DNA of 64,000 nt from an uncultured Verrucomicrobiota bacterium (GTDB lineage: Bacteria > Verrucomicrobiota > Verrucomicrobiia > Opitutales > Opitutaceae), in contig CAIOCT010000126.1 in NCBI GenBank assembly GCA_903856725.1, positions 1-64,000 of the forward strand, written 5' to 3'. Every line of letters starts with the position of its first letter. Position 1 is the stretch's first letter. The notes beneath the pieces were generated by a model. The model was not told where the DNA came from. It was given only the letters and a program-made list of their open reading frames with translations, and ran no database searches. Positions 38,083 through 45,962 of this stretch are shown in pieces. The position numbers and the translations under genes are program-made.

Positions 38083-39672
38083 TTAACACGACTGCCGGTA
38101 GGTTGAGGCAAACCAAGGTTGCCGCTGGGTTTTGCTTACTTGGCGATCTGGATTAGCGGCTAAATGATCTAAGATTTTAAAAATTAATTCAGTTTGGTTG
38201 GGTTGACCGATTTGTTGGGCTAAGCTCTCAGCGGTAAATGAAACCTCCGGCGAAGCAGCCAAGGCCGCGCTGATAGCCAATTTCAGGCTGATGACTTTGC
38301 CAGCGGCTTGCTTGCCAGCCTCAACCCCAGGTTGGTGGTAGGCATTGATTTTAATTAAAGACGCATAAAAACCAACCGCTCGCTCATAAAGAGCGATTAA
38401 CATGCCGATACTCTTGGGCGAAATTTCATTGAGTGTGATCGTCATGGAAGGACGGTTTTTGTCACTGAGGGCTTCGCGGGTACCGAGTAAAAAACCTTGA
38501 AGAAAATCGCCACTGGTTACGCCCGGTTCAACCGCGAGCGAAGTGTTGGACGAACGGTCTTTTAGTACCTCAATAAAAGTTACGAAAAAATTATCCACGC
38601 CGTCACGAAGTTGCTGCACGTAAGCATGCTGATCCGTTGAACCTTTGTTGCCATAGACGGCAATTCCTTGTTGCACGAGATTGCCAGCGAGATCGCGTTC
38701 CTTGCCTAAGGATTCCATGACCAGTTGCTGCAGATAGCGGGCAAAAAGTAACAGGCGATCTTTGTAGGGGAGCACGACCATATCCTTGGTGCCGTGACCG
38801 GCTGTGGCCCAGTACCACATCACCGCCATCAAGGCGGCTGGATTTTCGCGAAGGGTGGTTTGCCTAGTGGCAACATCCATCGCGGCGGCGCCAGCGAGTA
38901 ATTGGTCAATTTTAATTCCTTGAAGTGCGGCGGGAAGAAGGCCCACGGCACACAGGGCAGAAGTGCGACCACCCACCCAATCCCACATCGGGAAGCGAGC
39001 AAGCCAACCCTCTTGAATCGCCAACATATCAAGTTTTGAATTCTGACCAGTGATCGCGATGAAATGTCCGCGATAATCAAGCCCCGCAGCGCTAAAAGCG
39101 GCCTGCGCCTCCAACATGCCATTACGCGTTTCGGCTGTACCTCCTGATTTAGAGATCACAATAACCAACGTCTTTTTTAAGCGGCGGCCTAATTGTTTGA
39201 GCACATAATCCATGCCGTCGGGATCCGTGTTGTCGAAAAAAGAGAGAGCCAGCTTGTCAGGGCCAGCCTTGAGCCGGCCGAGTGCATGGCTAATGAACTG
39301 CGGGCCGAGCGCCGAACCGCCAATGCCGATGACGAGAACCTCTTTGAATTTCCCTGACGCGCAGGTGATTTCACCTCCATGCACTTTAGCCACAAACGTT
39401 TTAATCGCCTCGAGGCTGGTGCTGATCGCTGATCGAAGCTCATCTGTCGGCGCCAAATGGGCGGCCCGTAGCCAATAATGTCCGACCATTCGATTTTCAT
39501 CCGGATTTGCAATCCCGCCCGCCTCCAAGGCCGCCATATCAGTCCACGCTTGCTGCAATTCTGGCTGCATTTTCTCGAGGAAATCATCCGGGAAGGGCAT
39601 CCGGCTAATATCGAGTGACAAGCCGAGCTTCGGATGGGTGTAGTAGAGCGATTGGAAACGAGTCCACGTCAT
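38083..39672 (-). CDS. pgi: Glucose-6-phosphate isomerase
   Basis: A 529-residue enzyme interconverting glucose 6-phosphate and fructose 6-phosphate. Blocks [43 protein letters not shown] (substrate phosphate/active-site Glu region) and [18 protein letters not shown] are clear. The order and length suit the long bacterial PGI group seen in several Gram-negative phyla. ATG 39672 is chosen over the TTG three codons upstream. It stands alone and is divergent from scpB; the 106-bp gap holds both promoters. Confidence 0.95.
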   Translation of the reverse strand: MTWTRFQSLYYTHPKLGLSLDISRMPFPDDFLEKMQPELQQAWTDMAALEAGGIANPDENRMVGHYWLRAAHLAPTDELRSAISTSLEAIKTFVAKVHGGEITCASGKFKEVLVIGIGGSALGPQFISHALGRLKAGPDKLALSFFDNTDPDGMDYVLKQLGRRLKKTLVIVISKSGGTAETRNGMLEAQAAFSAAGLDYRGHFIAITGQNSKLDMLAIQEGWLARFPMWDWVGGRTSALCAVGLLPAALQGIKIDQLLAGAAAMDVATRQTTLRENPAALMAVMWYWATAGHGTKDMVVLPYKDRLLLFARYLQQLVMESLGKERDLAGNLVQQGIAVYGNKGSTDQHAYVQQLRDGVDNFFVTFIEVLKDRSSNTSLAVEPGVTSGDFLQGFLLGTREALSDKNRPSMTITLNEISPKSIGMLIALYERAVGFYASLIKINAYHQPGVEAGKQAAGKVISLKLAISAALAASPEVSFTAESLAQQIGQPNQTELIFKILDHLAANPDRQVSKTQRQPWFASTYRQSC

Positions 39673-39778
39673 ATCTAGCAATCATTAACTGAGTGCCACG
39701 ATGGCGGCTAGCTCCAAAACGGGATGTTTTTCGGGATTGCTAGGTCGGTGTCAGGCCGCATTCACTTGAGATTAAAGT

Positions 39779-40588
39779 ATGTCATTTGATCTCAAGCGCG
39801 TGTTGAAAGTGATGCTCTTCGCCTCGAATGGGCCGCTTTCAGTTAAAGATATCCAAACGGCCATCAGCCGTTTCCACGAGCAAGCCATGGGCTTGCCCCT
39901 ACAAGGTGAAGAGCCTGCTAGCGTCGAAGGCCCCACCGATGGAGCCGCCGCCATCGAATCCGTTGACCCAATTGAAACTTTACCCGCGCCGATCGAGGAT
40001 GATGAATATTATCGTGATGTGCCTAGTTTGGTCACCACAGCACAAATTCGCGAAGCGGTTGAGGCGATTTCACTCGAGCTGCAGGCAACTGAAAGTGAAA
40101 TTGTTTTAGTGGAAGGTCACCACGGCTGGCGCTTGGTAACCCATCCGCGTTTTGCGCGCTGGGTTCGTCTTTTGCGCAACGAGCCACCCCCTGTTCGACT
40201 GAGTGCCACTTCACTTGAGACGATGGCCGTCGTTGCGTATCGTCAGCCCGTAACGCGAGCCGAGATTGAGCATATCCGCGGCGTATCAGCAGAGGCAGGA
40301 CTGAGTAAGCTTCTTGAGAGGGACTTAGTTTATGTGGTTGGTCGAGCTGATCAACCTGGGCGGCCGCTTCAATATGGCACGACTGAGTCTTTTCTAGAAT
40401 TTGTCGGGATTAAATCCCTCGATGAGCTCCCCTCATCCGATGTCCTTTCACCCCGTCAAATCGATGCATGGCTGCAAACTTCTAATGCCCCCCAGGGCGC
40501 AAGTGATGCAGAAATGGGTCTAGATGAAACCGAGCAAAGCCAGCTTTCCTTAGAAAAAGTTGAGGCGCCAGCGGCACCGACGCCGTGA
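39779..40588 (+). CDS. scpB: Segregation and condensation protein B, with acidic insert
   Basis: A 269-residue ScpB, the winged-helix partner of the SMC-ScpA condensin that compacts and segregates the chromosome. The first winged helix (LKRVLKVMLFASNGPLSVKD) is interrupted by a Glu/Pro/Ala-rich insertion at about residues 35-85. The rest follows (TTAQIREAVEAIS, WRLVTHPRFARWVR) with the second winged helix (LSATSLETMAVVAYRQPVTRAEIEHIRG, GRPLQYGTTESFLEFVGI). The tail from about 232 is acidic and disordered. No scpA is adjacent. The stop overlaps the GTG of the next gene (GTGA), indicating translational coupling. Confidence 0.92.
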   Translation: MSFDLKRVLKVMLFASNGPLSVKDIQTAISRFHEQAMGLPLQGEEPASVEGPTDGAAAIESVDPIETLPAPIEDDEYYRDVPSLVTTAQIREAVEAISLELQATESEIVLVEGHHGWRLVTHPRFARWVRLLRNEPPPVRLSATSLETMAVVAYRQPVTRAEIEHIRGVSAEAGLSKLLERDLVYVVGRADQPGRPLQYGTTESFLEFVGIKSLDELPSSDVLSPRQIDAWLQTSNAPQGASDAEMGLDETEQSQLSLEKVEAPAAPTP

Positions 40589-41619
40589 GTCGGCCCCTGC
40601 GCATTGGCTTCATCGGTGCGGGTGCCAATACTCGCAGCAAACATTTGCCAGGTTTTAAGGAGATCCCCGGGGTCGCCTTAGCCGCTGTCTGCAACCGATC
40701 GAATGAATCCGGACAAAAGGTAGCTCACGAATTTGAAATTCCTGTTGTGACTACCGATTGGCGCGACATCATTGAATCACCGCTCATTGATGCCGTGTGC
40801 ATTGGTACGTGGCCAAATCTGCACGCTGAATTAACGATCGCGGCGCTCCGCGCTGGCAAGCACGTGCTGACCGAAGCTCGCATGGCTCGCAACCTAGCAG
40901 AAGCTGAAATCATGCATGCCGAGGCGCAGCGACATCCACAACTTGTCGCCCAAATTGTGCCGGCGCCAATGTCATTAGCTTTCGATGCTACCATCATCCA
41001 GTTAATCAATCAAGGGGTGCTCGGGACCTTGCGCGAAGTGTTAGTGACATGCACGAACAGCACACAGGCTGAGAGCGCTGTGATCAGCGGTTGGCGCCAG
41101 GATAGTGAGCTCAGCGGCAAGAACACGCTCGCCCTCGGCATCTATTATGAAATGACATTGCGCTGGCTTGGTCGCGGTGTGAGCACGCTCACCGCAGAGG
41201 CTGCCATTTTTACGCCTCATCGGAAAAATGCCCAGGGGGAAGTGAGCAAAATGACGATTCCTGAAAGCATTACCGTGCTCGGTCGTTATGCCGATGCCGC
41301 TCGCTTTCTTGCTCATTTCAGCAGTGTTGAACTTACGCCGCCGCGGAATGAAATTCGCCTTAATGGAAGTCGCGCAGGACTACGCTTAGATTTTATCGCA
41401 AATCAGCTATGGCTAAGCGAGGCAGCTGGACCCGAGCGCTTGATCGAGATACTTCCAGAGCAGCGCGGAGCTTGGCGCGTGGAAGTCGATTTCATCGCGA
41501 GTATTCGCGATGGCCGTCCTGTGACTCTCACTGATTTTCCCACTGGAGTTAACTATATGCGTTTTACGGAAGCGGTCTGGGACTCGTGGAATACTCAGGG
41601 GCGCTGGCTGAAGGTCTGA
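40585..41619 (+). CDS. Gfo/Idh/MocA family NAD(P)-dependent oxidoreductase
   Basis: A 344-residue oxidoreductase with an N-terminal Rossmann fold (RIGFIGAGANTRSKHLPG) and the sugar-dehydrogenase style motif in place of the usual E-K-P: EARMARNLAEAEIM. The catalytic-Lys position of the E-K-P motif is replaced here (TEARMA), which raises doubt about dehydrogenase activity of the usual kind. The C-terminal alpha/beta domain is normal in length. The substrate is unknown; family members oxidise sugars, inositols or cyclitols. The GTG start is fused to the scpB stop. Confidence 0.82.
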   Translation: MSRPLRIGFIGAGANTRSKHLPGFKEIPGVALAAVCNRSNESGQKVAHEFEIPVVTTDWRDIIESPLIDAVCIGTWPNLHAELTIAALRAGKHVLTEARMARNLAEAEIMHAEAQRHPQLVAQIVPAPMSLAFDATIIQLINQGVLGTLREVLVTCTNSTQAESAVISGWRQDSELSGKNTLALGIYYEMTLRWLGRGVSTLTAEAAIFTPHRKNAQGEVSKMTIPESITVLGRYADAARFLAHFSSVELTPPRNEIRLNGSRAGLRLDFIANQLWLSEAAGPERLIEILPEQRGAWRVEVDFIASIRDGRPVTLTDFPTGVNYMRFTEAVWDSWNTQGRWLKV

Positions 41620-41926
41620 AATCCAGGTAAGCTGGTGAATAAGATAAAATTCCAGCAAGCCTAGTGTGCTCAGGCCCAGAGCAGCTCATTCTAGCCTTGG
41701 CCCGCACCGCCCGCAGGATCTTTTCTTGGTATTGGGCAAGAATGCCCTCAGCAGTCAGTTCTGGGGATACTGGCGGATTCTGAGCAGAATTAGGTGAGGT
41801 GTCTGGCTGAACACACGAGCAATCTTCTGATCAATAAAATCGAGCTGCTCCTGCGCACGAAGGCTTTGGCGCTGCAAAGCGGCGAGGTGGATTTCAGACC
41901 GATAAGAATAGACGCTAGCTGCGCCC
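41620..41926. other. Gene-free stretch with possible gene remnant
   Basis: About 307 bp between the oxidoreductase and the rpmA terminator. On the minus strand, 41755-41928 is open for 57 codons (QRQSLRAQEQLDFIDQK and similar), with protein-like composition. A second frame on the same strand continues with PPVSPELTAEGILAQYQE and RAVRAKARM. Neither has a proper start codon or ribosome-binding site; the first would have to start from a TTG in the terminator T-run. This may be the decayed end of a gene that once lay here, broken by frameshift. I call no gene. Confidence 0.35.
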
Positions 41927-41955
41927 AAAAAAAAGGCGCACCTTAGTGGTGCGCC
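41927..41955 (-). terminator. Rho-independent terminator after rpmA
   Basis: Minus-strand stem GGCGCACC, 5-base loop, GGTGCGCC (41935-41955) followed by eight T (41934-41927). It lies 19 bp past the rpmA stop and ends the rplU-rpmA transcript. Confidence 0.93.
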
Positions 41956-41974
41956 GGAAGAAGCAGCGTCCTAA

Positions 41975-42214
41975 TTAGACGACGTTAACTTTGCGATGAG
42001 CCTTATCGAACTCAACGGTGCCATCGCGCAAGGCGAAGAGCGTCCAATCGCGACCCACGCCCACGCCCTTGCCGGGATGATGCTTGGAGCCGCGTTGGCG
42101 AACGATGATGCCGCCGGCGAGGACCTTCTGACCGCCAAACAGCTTGATGCCGAGACGCTTCGCTGTGCTATCGCGACCGTTACTCGATGATTTTTGACCT
42201 GTTTTATGTGCCAT
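41975..42214 (-). CDS. rpmA: 50S ribosomal protein L27
   Basis: A 79-residue bL27 of the large ribosomal subunit, near the peptidyl-transferase centre. The N-terminus [16 protein letters not shown] and the block [22 protein letters not shown] with [18 protein letters not shown] are diagnostic. The protein starts directly at MAHK, so no N-terminal prepeptide cut by a Prp-type protease (as in Firmicutes) is needed. It follows rplU by 12 bp and is closed by a strong terminator, so the two form a simple operon. Confidence 0.98.
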   Translation of the reverse strand: MAHKTGQKSSSNGRDSTAKRLGIKLFGGQKVLAGGIIVRQRGSKHHPGKGVGVGRDWTLFALRDGTVEFDKAHRKVNVV

Positions 42215-42226
42215 GACAGTGGGTGC

Positions 42227-42541
42227 TTAAAGGGTGATAGACTCGATTTTAATGACCGAGAGTTCTTGGCGATGGCCGCGTTTACGCTCCATGCCCTTGC
42301 GCTTCTTTTTCTTGAAAACGATGACCTTTTTGGCGCGTTTATTTTCGAGGACCTTGGCTTTAACCGAGGCGCCTACGAGGAAGGGGGTGCCGACCTTAAA
42401 ATTTTCGCCTTCGCCAGCGGCGAGGACTTCATTGATTTCAATCGTGGAACCGGTTTCCGTCTTGGGATAGCGATCGACGATGAGGATATCGCCCTCGCTG
42501 ACCGAGAACTGCTTCCCCTGTGTTTTGATAGTGGCTTTCAT
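42227..42541 (-). CDS. rplU: 50S ribosomal protein L21
   Basis: A 104-residue bL21 that binds 23S rRNA. It starts [18 protein letters not shown] and has [20 protein letters not shown], then the RRxGHRQ-like [12 protein letters not shown] at the C-terminus. The length is normal. It is first in the rplU-rpmA operon; the promoter should lie in 42542-42614, between this gene and the 3' end of the MFS gene. No ribosome-binding site is obvious. The usual obgE neighbour is absent. Confidence 0.98.
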   Translation of the reverse strand: MKATIKTQGKQFSVSEGDILIVDRYPKTETGSTIEINEVLAAGEGENFKVGTPFLVGASVKAKVLENKRAKKVIVFKKKKRKGMERKRGHRQELSVIKIESITL

Positions 42542-42614
42542 AAGTTCAAAGGGCGAAATAAGGGGAGTGGCCAGCGGGTAAGCAAGAATTATTTTATTCG
42601 ATCGCGAAACTTAT

Positions 42615-44021
42615 CTAACGTCCGTGCTTTTCGGGCTTAACAAAGAGGTAGTTTACCAAGAAACTTAGCCCAAGAACCCCGCTTAACGTGCGAATATTGC
42701 GCATCGCCCCGACGACTGTTCGCAGCTCACTTGCTGCTGGTTCTTTGATCTTAATTAAAAACAGGCAACTGAGTGCGGAAAAAACAGGCTGAACTAAGAA
42801 AGCGACATGGTAAACGCTTAATGGAGAGTAACCTTGTGAAATACCCCACGCCAGCGCTTGCCCGCCTATAATAGGTGAAATAGCGGCGACAATTGAGGTA
42901 ACTGCTAAATTAAGCCCAATCGCCATGCTTTTGGCCTCAGTTGGAATCAGCTTTAATAGAATGATAAACATTCCGAGCGCAAAACCCGCACTCCAGCCTC
43001 CGCCGATGAGCCACATGGGGTAAAGCATCCAGCTATTGGCCGGGGTCATGAAACAATACAAAATATTCTGCAGCTGACCTAGCATGAGACCGACGGTCAT
43101 CACTGCCTTATTGCCATAGCGGTCTAGTAACTGACCCCAAACGGAGAGCGAAAATACACCTCCGAGTGCTGCCAGCGTAGCCAGAATGCCAACTTGCGTG
43201 CCTGAGAAGTCGAGTTCTTCGAAAATAAAGACGTGATAAAAAGGTCCAAAACAATTGGCCGAAAAAGACCAGATTGACCCAAAAATAATATAAAGAAGCA
43301 GGGAGCGTGACTGCGCTACGATCCGCACTTGCTCAAGCAAAGGGCGCTCCGATTTGATTAATTTTGGACCAGCTGGGCGAACCCCTGGCATTCTGAAGAA
43401 GTAATATAACGAGATGAAGCGAGCAAAACAGGCGATGCCGATGACTCCTTGGAATGCCGAGATGGCGTAATTACCGCGAGAGAGGGCGAAGCCGAGCAGA
43501 AGAACAAAAACCAAGGTAGCAGCCTGCGAATAGCGATTGCGCTGAGCAAAATAGCGGCCGCGCAGCCGAGGCGGAACTAATTCATGCATCCAACTATTCC
43601 AAGCTAGGCTCAGCGAAGCATTGAACAAACTGGCCAAGAAAAACCAGGGGAGGAGGAATTTAGCGACGGCGACAGGATCGGCTAGCGGCAGCGCTGGCAA
43701 CTTCCAGCCCAGCCAGATCCAGCAAACCAAATGCAAAGCAGCAAGGGCGATCGCGGTGGGTTTGACCCGAAACCAACGCGCCACGAAAGGAGAGTAGAAA
43801 ATTTGCAAAAAATTACAAACAAAGGGCAGGGAAGTGAGATTGCCGATAGTTGGCTTCGAGAGCGCGAATCCTTTGGTGATGAGGGCGGTAATGAAGATAT
43901 TAACTGGCAATGACATCGTAACAATCGGCACCGACAAAATGCCCTCCAGCGTACTGGCGCGCATTCCCAGTCGGAGTTGTTCACGATGAAGGTGCGGCGC
44001 TAATGAGTTTTCACGTAACAT
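42615..44021 (-). CDS. MFS transporter
   Basis: A 468-residue integral membrane protein with about 12 hydrophobic helices in two halves. The cytoplasmic loop after TM2 has the LTSLPF/ARWF area, and the later GQLLDRYGNKAVM is the conserved MFS loop motif (D-R-x-G-x-K) in the second half. Transported substrate unknown. The N-terminal 25 residues (MLRENSLAPHLHREQLRLGM) are cytoplasmic. It is transcribed alone toward rplU. An AT-rich palindrome at 44057-44077, 36 bp before the start codon, may be its operator. Confidence 0.85.
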   Translation of the reverse strand: MLRENSLAPHLHREQLRLGMRASTLEGILSVPIVTMSLPVNIFITALITKGFALSKPTIGNLTSLPFVCNFLQIFYSPFVARWFRVKPTAIALAALHLVCWIWLGWKLPALPLADPVAVAKFLLPWFFLASLFNASLSLAWNSWMHELVPPRLRGRYFAQRNRYSQAATLVFVLLLGFALSRGNYAISAFQGVIGIACFARFISLYYFFRMPGVRPAGPKLIKSERPLLEQVRIVAQSRSLLLYIIFGSIWSFSANCFGPFYHVFIFEELDFSGTQVGILATLAALGGVFSLSVWGQLLDRYGNKAVMTVGLMLGQLQNILYCFMTPANSWMLYPMWLIGGGWSAGFALGMFIILLKLIPTEAKSMAIGLNLAVTSIVAAISPIIGGQALAWGISQGYSPLSVYHVAFLVQPVFSALSCLFLIKIKEPAASELRTVVGAMRNIRTLSGVLGLSFLVNYLFVKPEKHGR

Positions 44022-44056
44022 CGCGCGGATGCTGAGTACACGGCGGCAGACGTAAA

Positions 44057-44077
44057 CCTGAATTTATATATTTCAGG
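44057..44077. promoter_or_regulatory. Palindrome upstream of the MFS gene, possible operator
   Basis: CCTGAA, 9-base AT spacer containing TATATA, TTCAGG: a 21-bp inverted repeat located 36-56 bp before the MFS start codon. The size and position fit an operator for a dimeric regulator overlapping the promoter. No regulator gene is adjacent. It is a guess from symmetry only. Confidence 0.35.
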
Positions 44078-44102
44078 CCTAACTCAATCAAATCACTCAT
44101 GG

Positions 44103-44139
44103 AATAATCAGAATCACTCGCACTTCTAGGCTGATTATT
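44103..44139. repeat. Inverted repeat at the 3' end of the DUF3108 gene
   Basis: AATAATCAG (44103-44111) and CTGATTATT (44131-44139) form a perfect 9-bp inverted repeat with a 19-base spacer, overlapping the DUF3108 stop codon (44135-44137). No T-run follows on the minus strand, so it is not a classical terminator; it could stabilise the mRNA end or bind a regulator. Confidence 0.4.
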
Positions 44140-44905
44140 TAGCGGAGACGGGAGGCTGGTATTCACTCAAGAGCAAAGTAGCCGCACCGAAATTTAATTT
44201 AAGCTGCATCTTGACCGGCAAATTACTGTTATCTTGAGCAATCCAGACTTTGATTTCACCGCCTTTTTTGAAAAGCCCCTTCGGATTGCTTTCCATGCGC
44301 GGAATTAAAACAAGGGTTTGGTAAACACCGAGCGGTGTGCTCACTTCCTCATAGTGATCAGCATAAATCGACAAGAGGTAGAATTCGCGGCCAAATTGGA
44401 CTAGGAGATCGCGTTTCATACCAGGTTGCAAATGCCAGTCGCGCGTTTGCACTAACGCACTGATGAGATCAACCGGGTTGCCCTCGGGAATCATGATCTT
44501 GACTGAGCGCTGAGGCCGAACTCGGTCGGTGTAGTCAGCCGTACGGGTTGCGTAATTGAAGGTGATTTCTGTATCGGTCGCCCGCTTTGGATCTGCCCCG
44601 CTTTCCCGCACTCGAAGCATGCGGCCTGAGACTTGATCGATGACTACTTCAGCCTGATTGTCGAAAGCATACAGCTGACGAACAATACCGTGCGACTTGG
44701 TGTTTGTCGTGACACGGATAATGGGGGCGCCTGCTTTTTCCTCTGCATGGGCCGCTATTGTGAGATCACCGGCGTGCGGGAAAATGGCAAAACTTACACG
44801 GTAGGTAAAAGACTCGCCATCACGAAAAGCCGTAAAGGGCGCCGCGTGACTAATTCCGATTAACCAAAAAGAAATTAATATAATTTTTACCAACAAACGC
44901 ATCAT
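44135..44905 (-). CDS. DUF3108 periplasmic protein
   Basis: A 256-residue exported protein of the DUF3108 family. Signal peptide: MMRLLVKIILISFWLIGISHA then APF. The body is a beta-rich, LolA/LolB-like domain with FTYRVSFAIFPHAGDLTI, GADPKRATDTEITFNY, IMIPEGNPVDLISALVQTRDW and GEIKVWIAQDNSNLPVKMQLKL (the usual C-terminal DUF3108 block). Function is unknown; family members are envelope proteins, probably periplasmic. ATG 44905 gives a proper signal peptide; the longer frame to 44989 overlaps the upstream exonuclease gene. It lies 13 bp after the stop of that gene, so both may be one operon with the RND unit upstream. Confidence 0.82.
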   Translation of the reverse strand: MMRLLVKIILISFWLIGISHAAPFTAFRDGESFTYRVSFAIFPHAGDLTIAAHAEEKAGAPIIRVTTNTKSHGIVRQLYAFDNQAEVVIDQVSGRMLRVRESGADPKRATDTEITFNYATRTADYTDRVRPQRSVKIMIPEGNPVDLISALVQTRDWHLQPGMKRDLLVQFGREFYLLSIYADHYEEVSTPLGVYQTLVLIPRMESNPKGLFKKGGEIKVWIAQDNSNLPVKMQLKLNFGAATLLLSEYQPPVSAK

Positions 44906-44918
44906 AGTGAAAGAGTGA

Positions 44919-45920
44919 TTAGGTTGATCCAACGTTCGTCGAAATGGGAAGCTCCATCTGATTTTGTTGTCCGATGGCCCAAGCCTCAACGCCCCGCGCG
45001 CGGAGGGTGGCAGCGAATTCTTTTGCGAAGCCGTGCAGCGTATAGACTACCTTGGGTTGAACCCGTTCAATCAAAGCGATTAAATCAGGGAAATCGGCAT
45101 GATCTGAAAGAGGGAATGCTTCATCGCACCCATATCGATATTTCGCTCCCTGATCGATCGCCCAGCCAGTGGCGATGGCGGTGCGTTTGGGATGAATCCA
45201 AGTGAGTGGTGGAGTCTGGGCTGATGTCGGAGGGGCGATGATTACGTACCCAGCGTAGTTTTTTTCATTCAGTAAACTATACGGTGGTAAAATCATGCCG
45301 AGTTCTTCGTAGCGCTTGGTCATGCGGTGGCCATGTGCATGCAGCATGACACCCAAGCCTGCTCGGCCCACAATTTGCAGCAATTCCTGCGTTTTGCCCA
45401 AGCTATAAGCATAGAGCACAGGGGTGATGTTGCTGGCCAGTGATTCGCGGCAAAAAGCGATAATGCGATTCTCGATCTCGGCAGCGGGTGGTAAGACATA
45501 ACGCGGCAACCCGAAGGTCGTTTCCATAATCAAAACATCGGCGCGTGGGGCCACGCATGCTTCGGCTGCGTGGCTGGGGCGGAGCTTAAAATCCCCGGTA
45601 TAGAGCAAGCTTCCTTGATCAGTCGTCGCGTGTAGCATCGCTGAACCGAAAATATGGCCAGCCGGAAATAGTTGAAACTGCGTGCCTAATTCTGCGGTCC
45701 ACGACTCATTAAAATTGAGAATGTTTTCACGCCGACGGCCGGAAAGCCTTAAGCGCATGAGGCTAGCCGTCGTGCGCGTCGCAACAATTTCTCGATGGGC
45801 GGCAATATGATCACCATGGGCATGCGAAACAAAGGAGCGTGATTGTGCGCGATGGGCATCGAGCCACCAACCGATTTGGGGTAAGTGTACCCCAGCTTTA
45901 AAACGAACGTCCCAGGACAT
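44919..45920 (-). CDS. MBL-fold exonuclease, ligase-associated/beta-CASP-like
   Basis: A 333-residue metallo-beta-lactamase nuclease like the ligase-associated DNA exonucleases and short RNA-processing MBL proteins. The metal site His33-x-His35-x-Asp37-His38 (VSHAHGDH) is complete, with AGHIFGSAM, LYTGDFKL and the late SDHADFPDLIALI (His of the fourth site). MEHTTFGLP-like METTFGLPRY is a nuclease-group marker. A ligase partner is not next to it, so the usual ligase-linked repair role is not supported by context. It sits between the RND transporter and DUF3108 on the same strand, an unusual place for a nucleic-acid enzyme. Confidence 0.82.
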   Translation of the reverse strand: MSWDVRFKAGVHLPQIGWWLDAHRAQSRSFVSHAHGDHIAAHREIVATRTTASLMRLRLSGRRRENILNFNESWTAELGTQFQLFPAGHIFGSAMLHATTDQGSLLYTGDFKLRPSHAAEACVAPRADVLIMETTFGLPRYVLPPAAEIENRIIAFCRESLASNITPVLYAYSLGKTQELLQIVGRAGLGVMLHAHGHRMTKRYEELGMILPPYSLLNEKNYAGYVIIAPPTSAQTPPLTWIHPKRTAIATGWAIDQGAKYRYGCDEAFPLSDHADFPDLIALIERVQPKVVYTLHGFAKEFAATLRARGVEAWAIGQQNQMELPISTNVGST

Positions 45921-45962
45921 AATAACTAAGCAAGCATGAGGAGGATTCCGCGTCCCAGTGCT

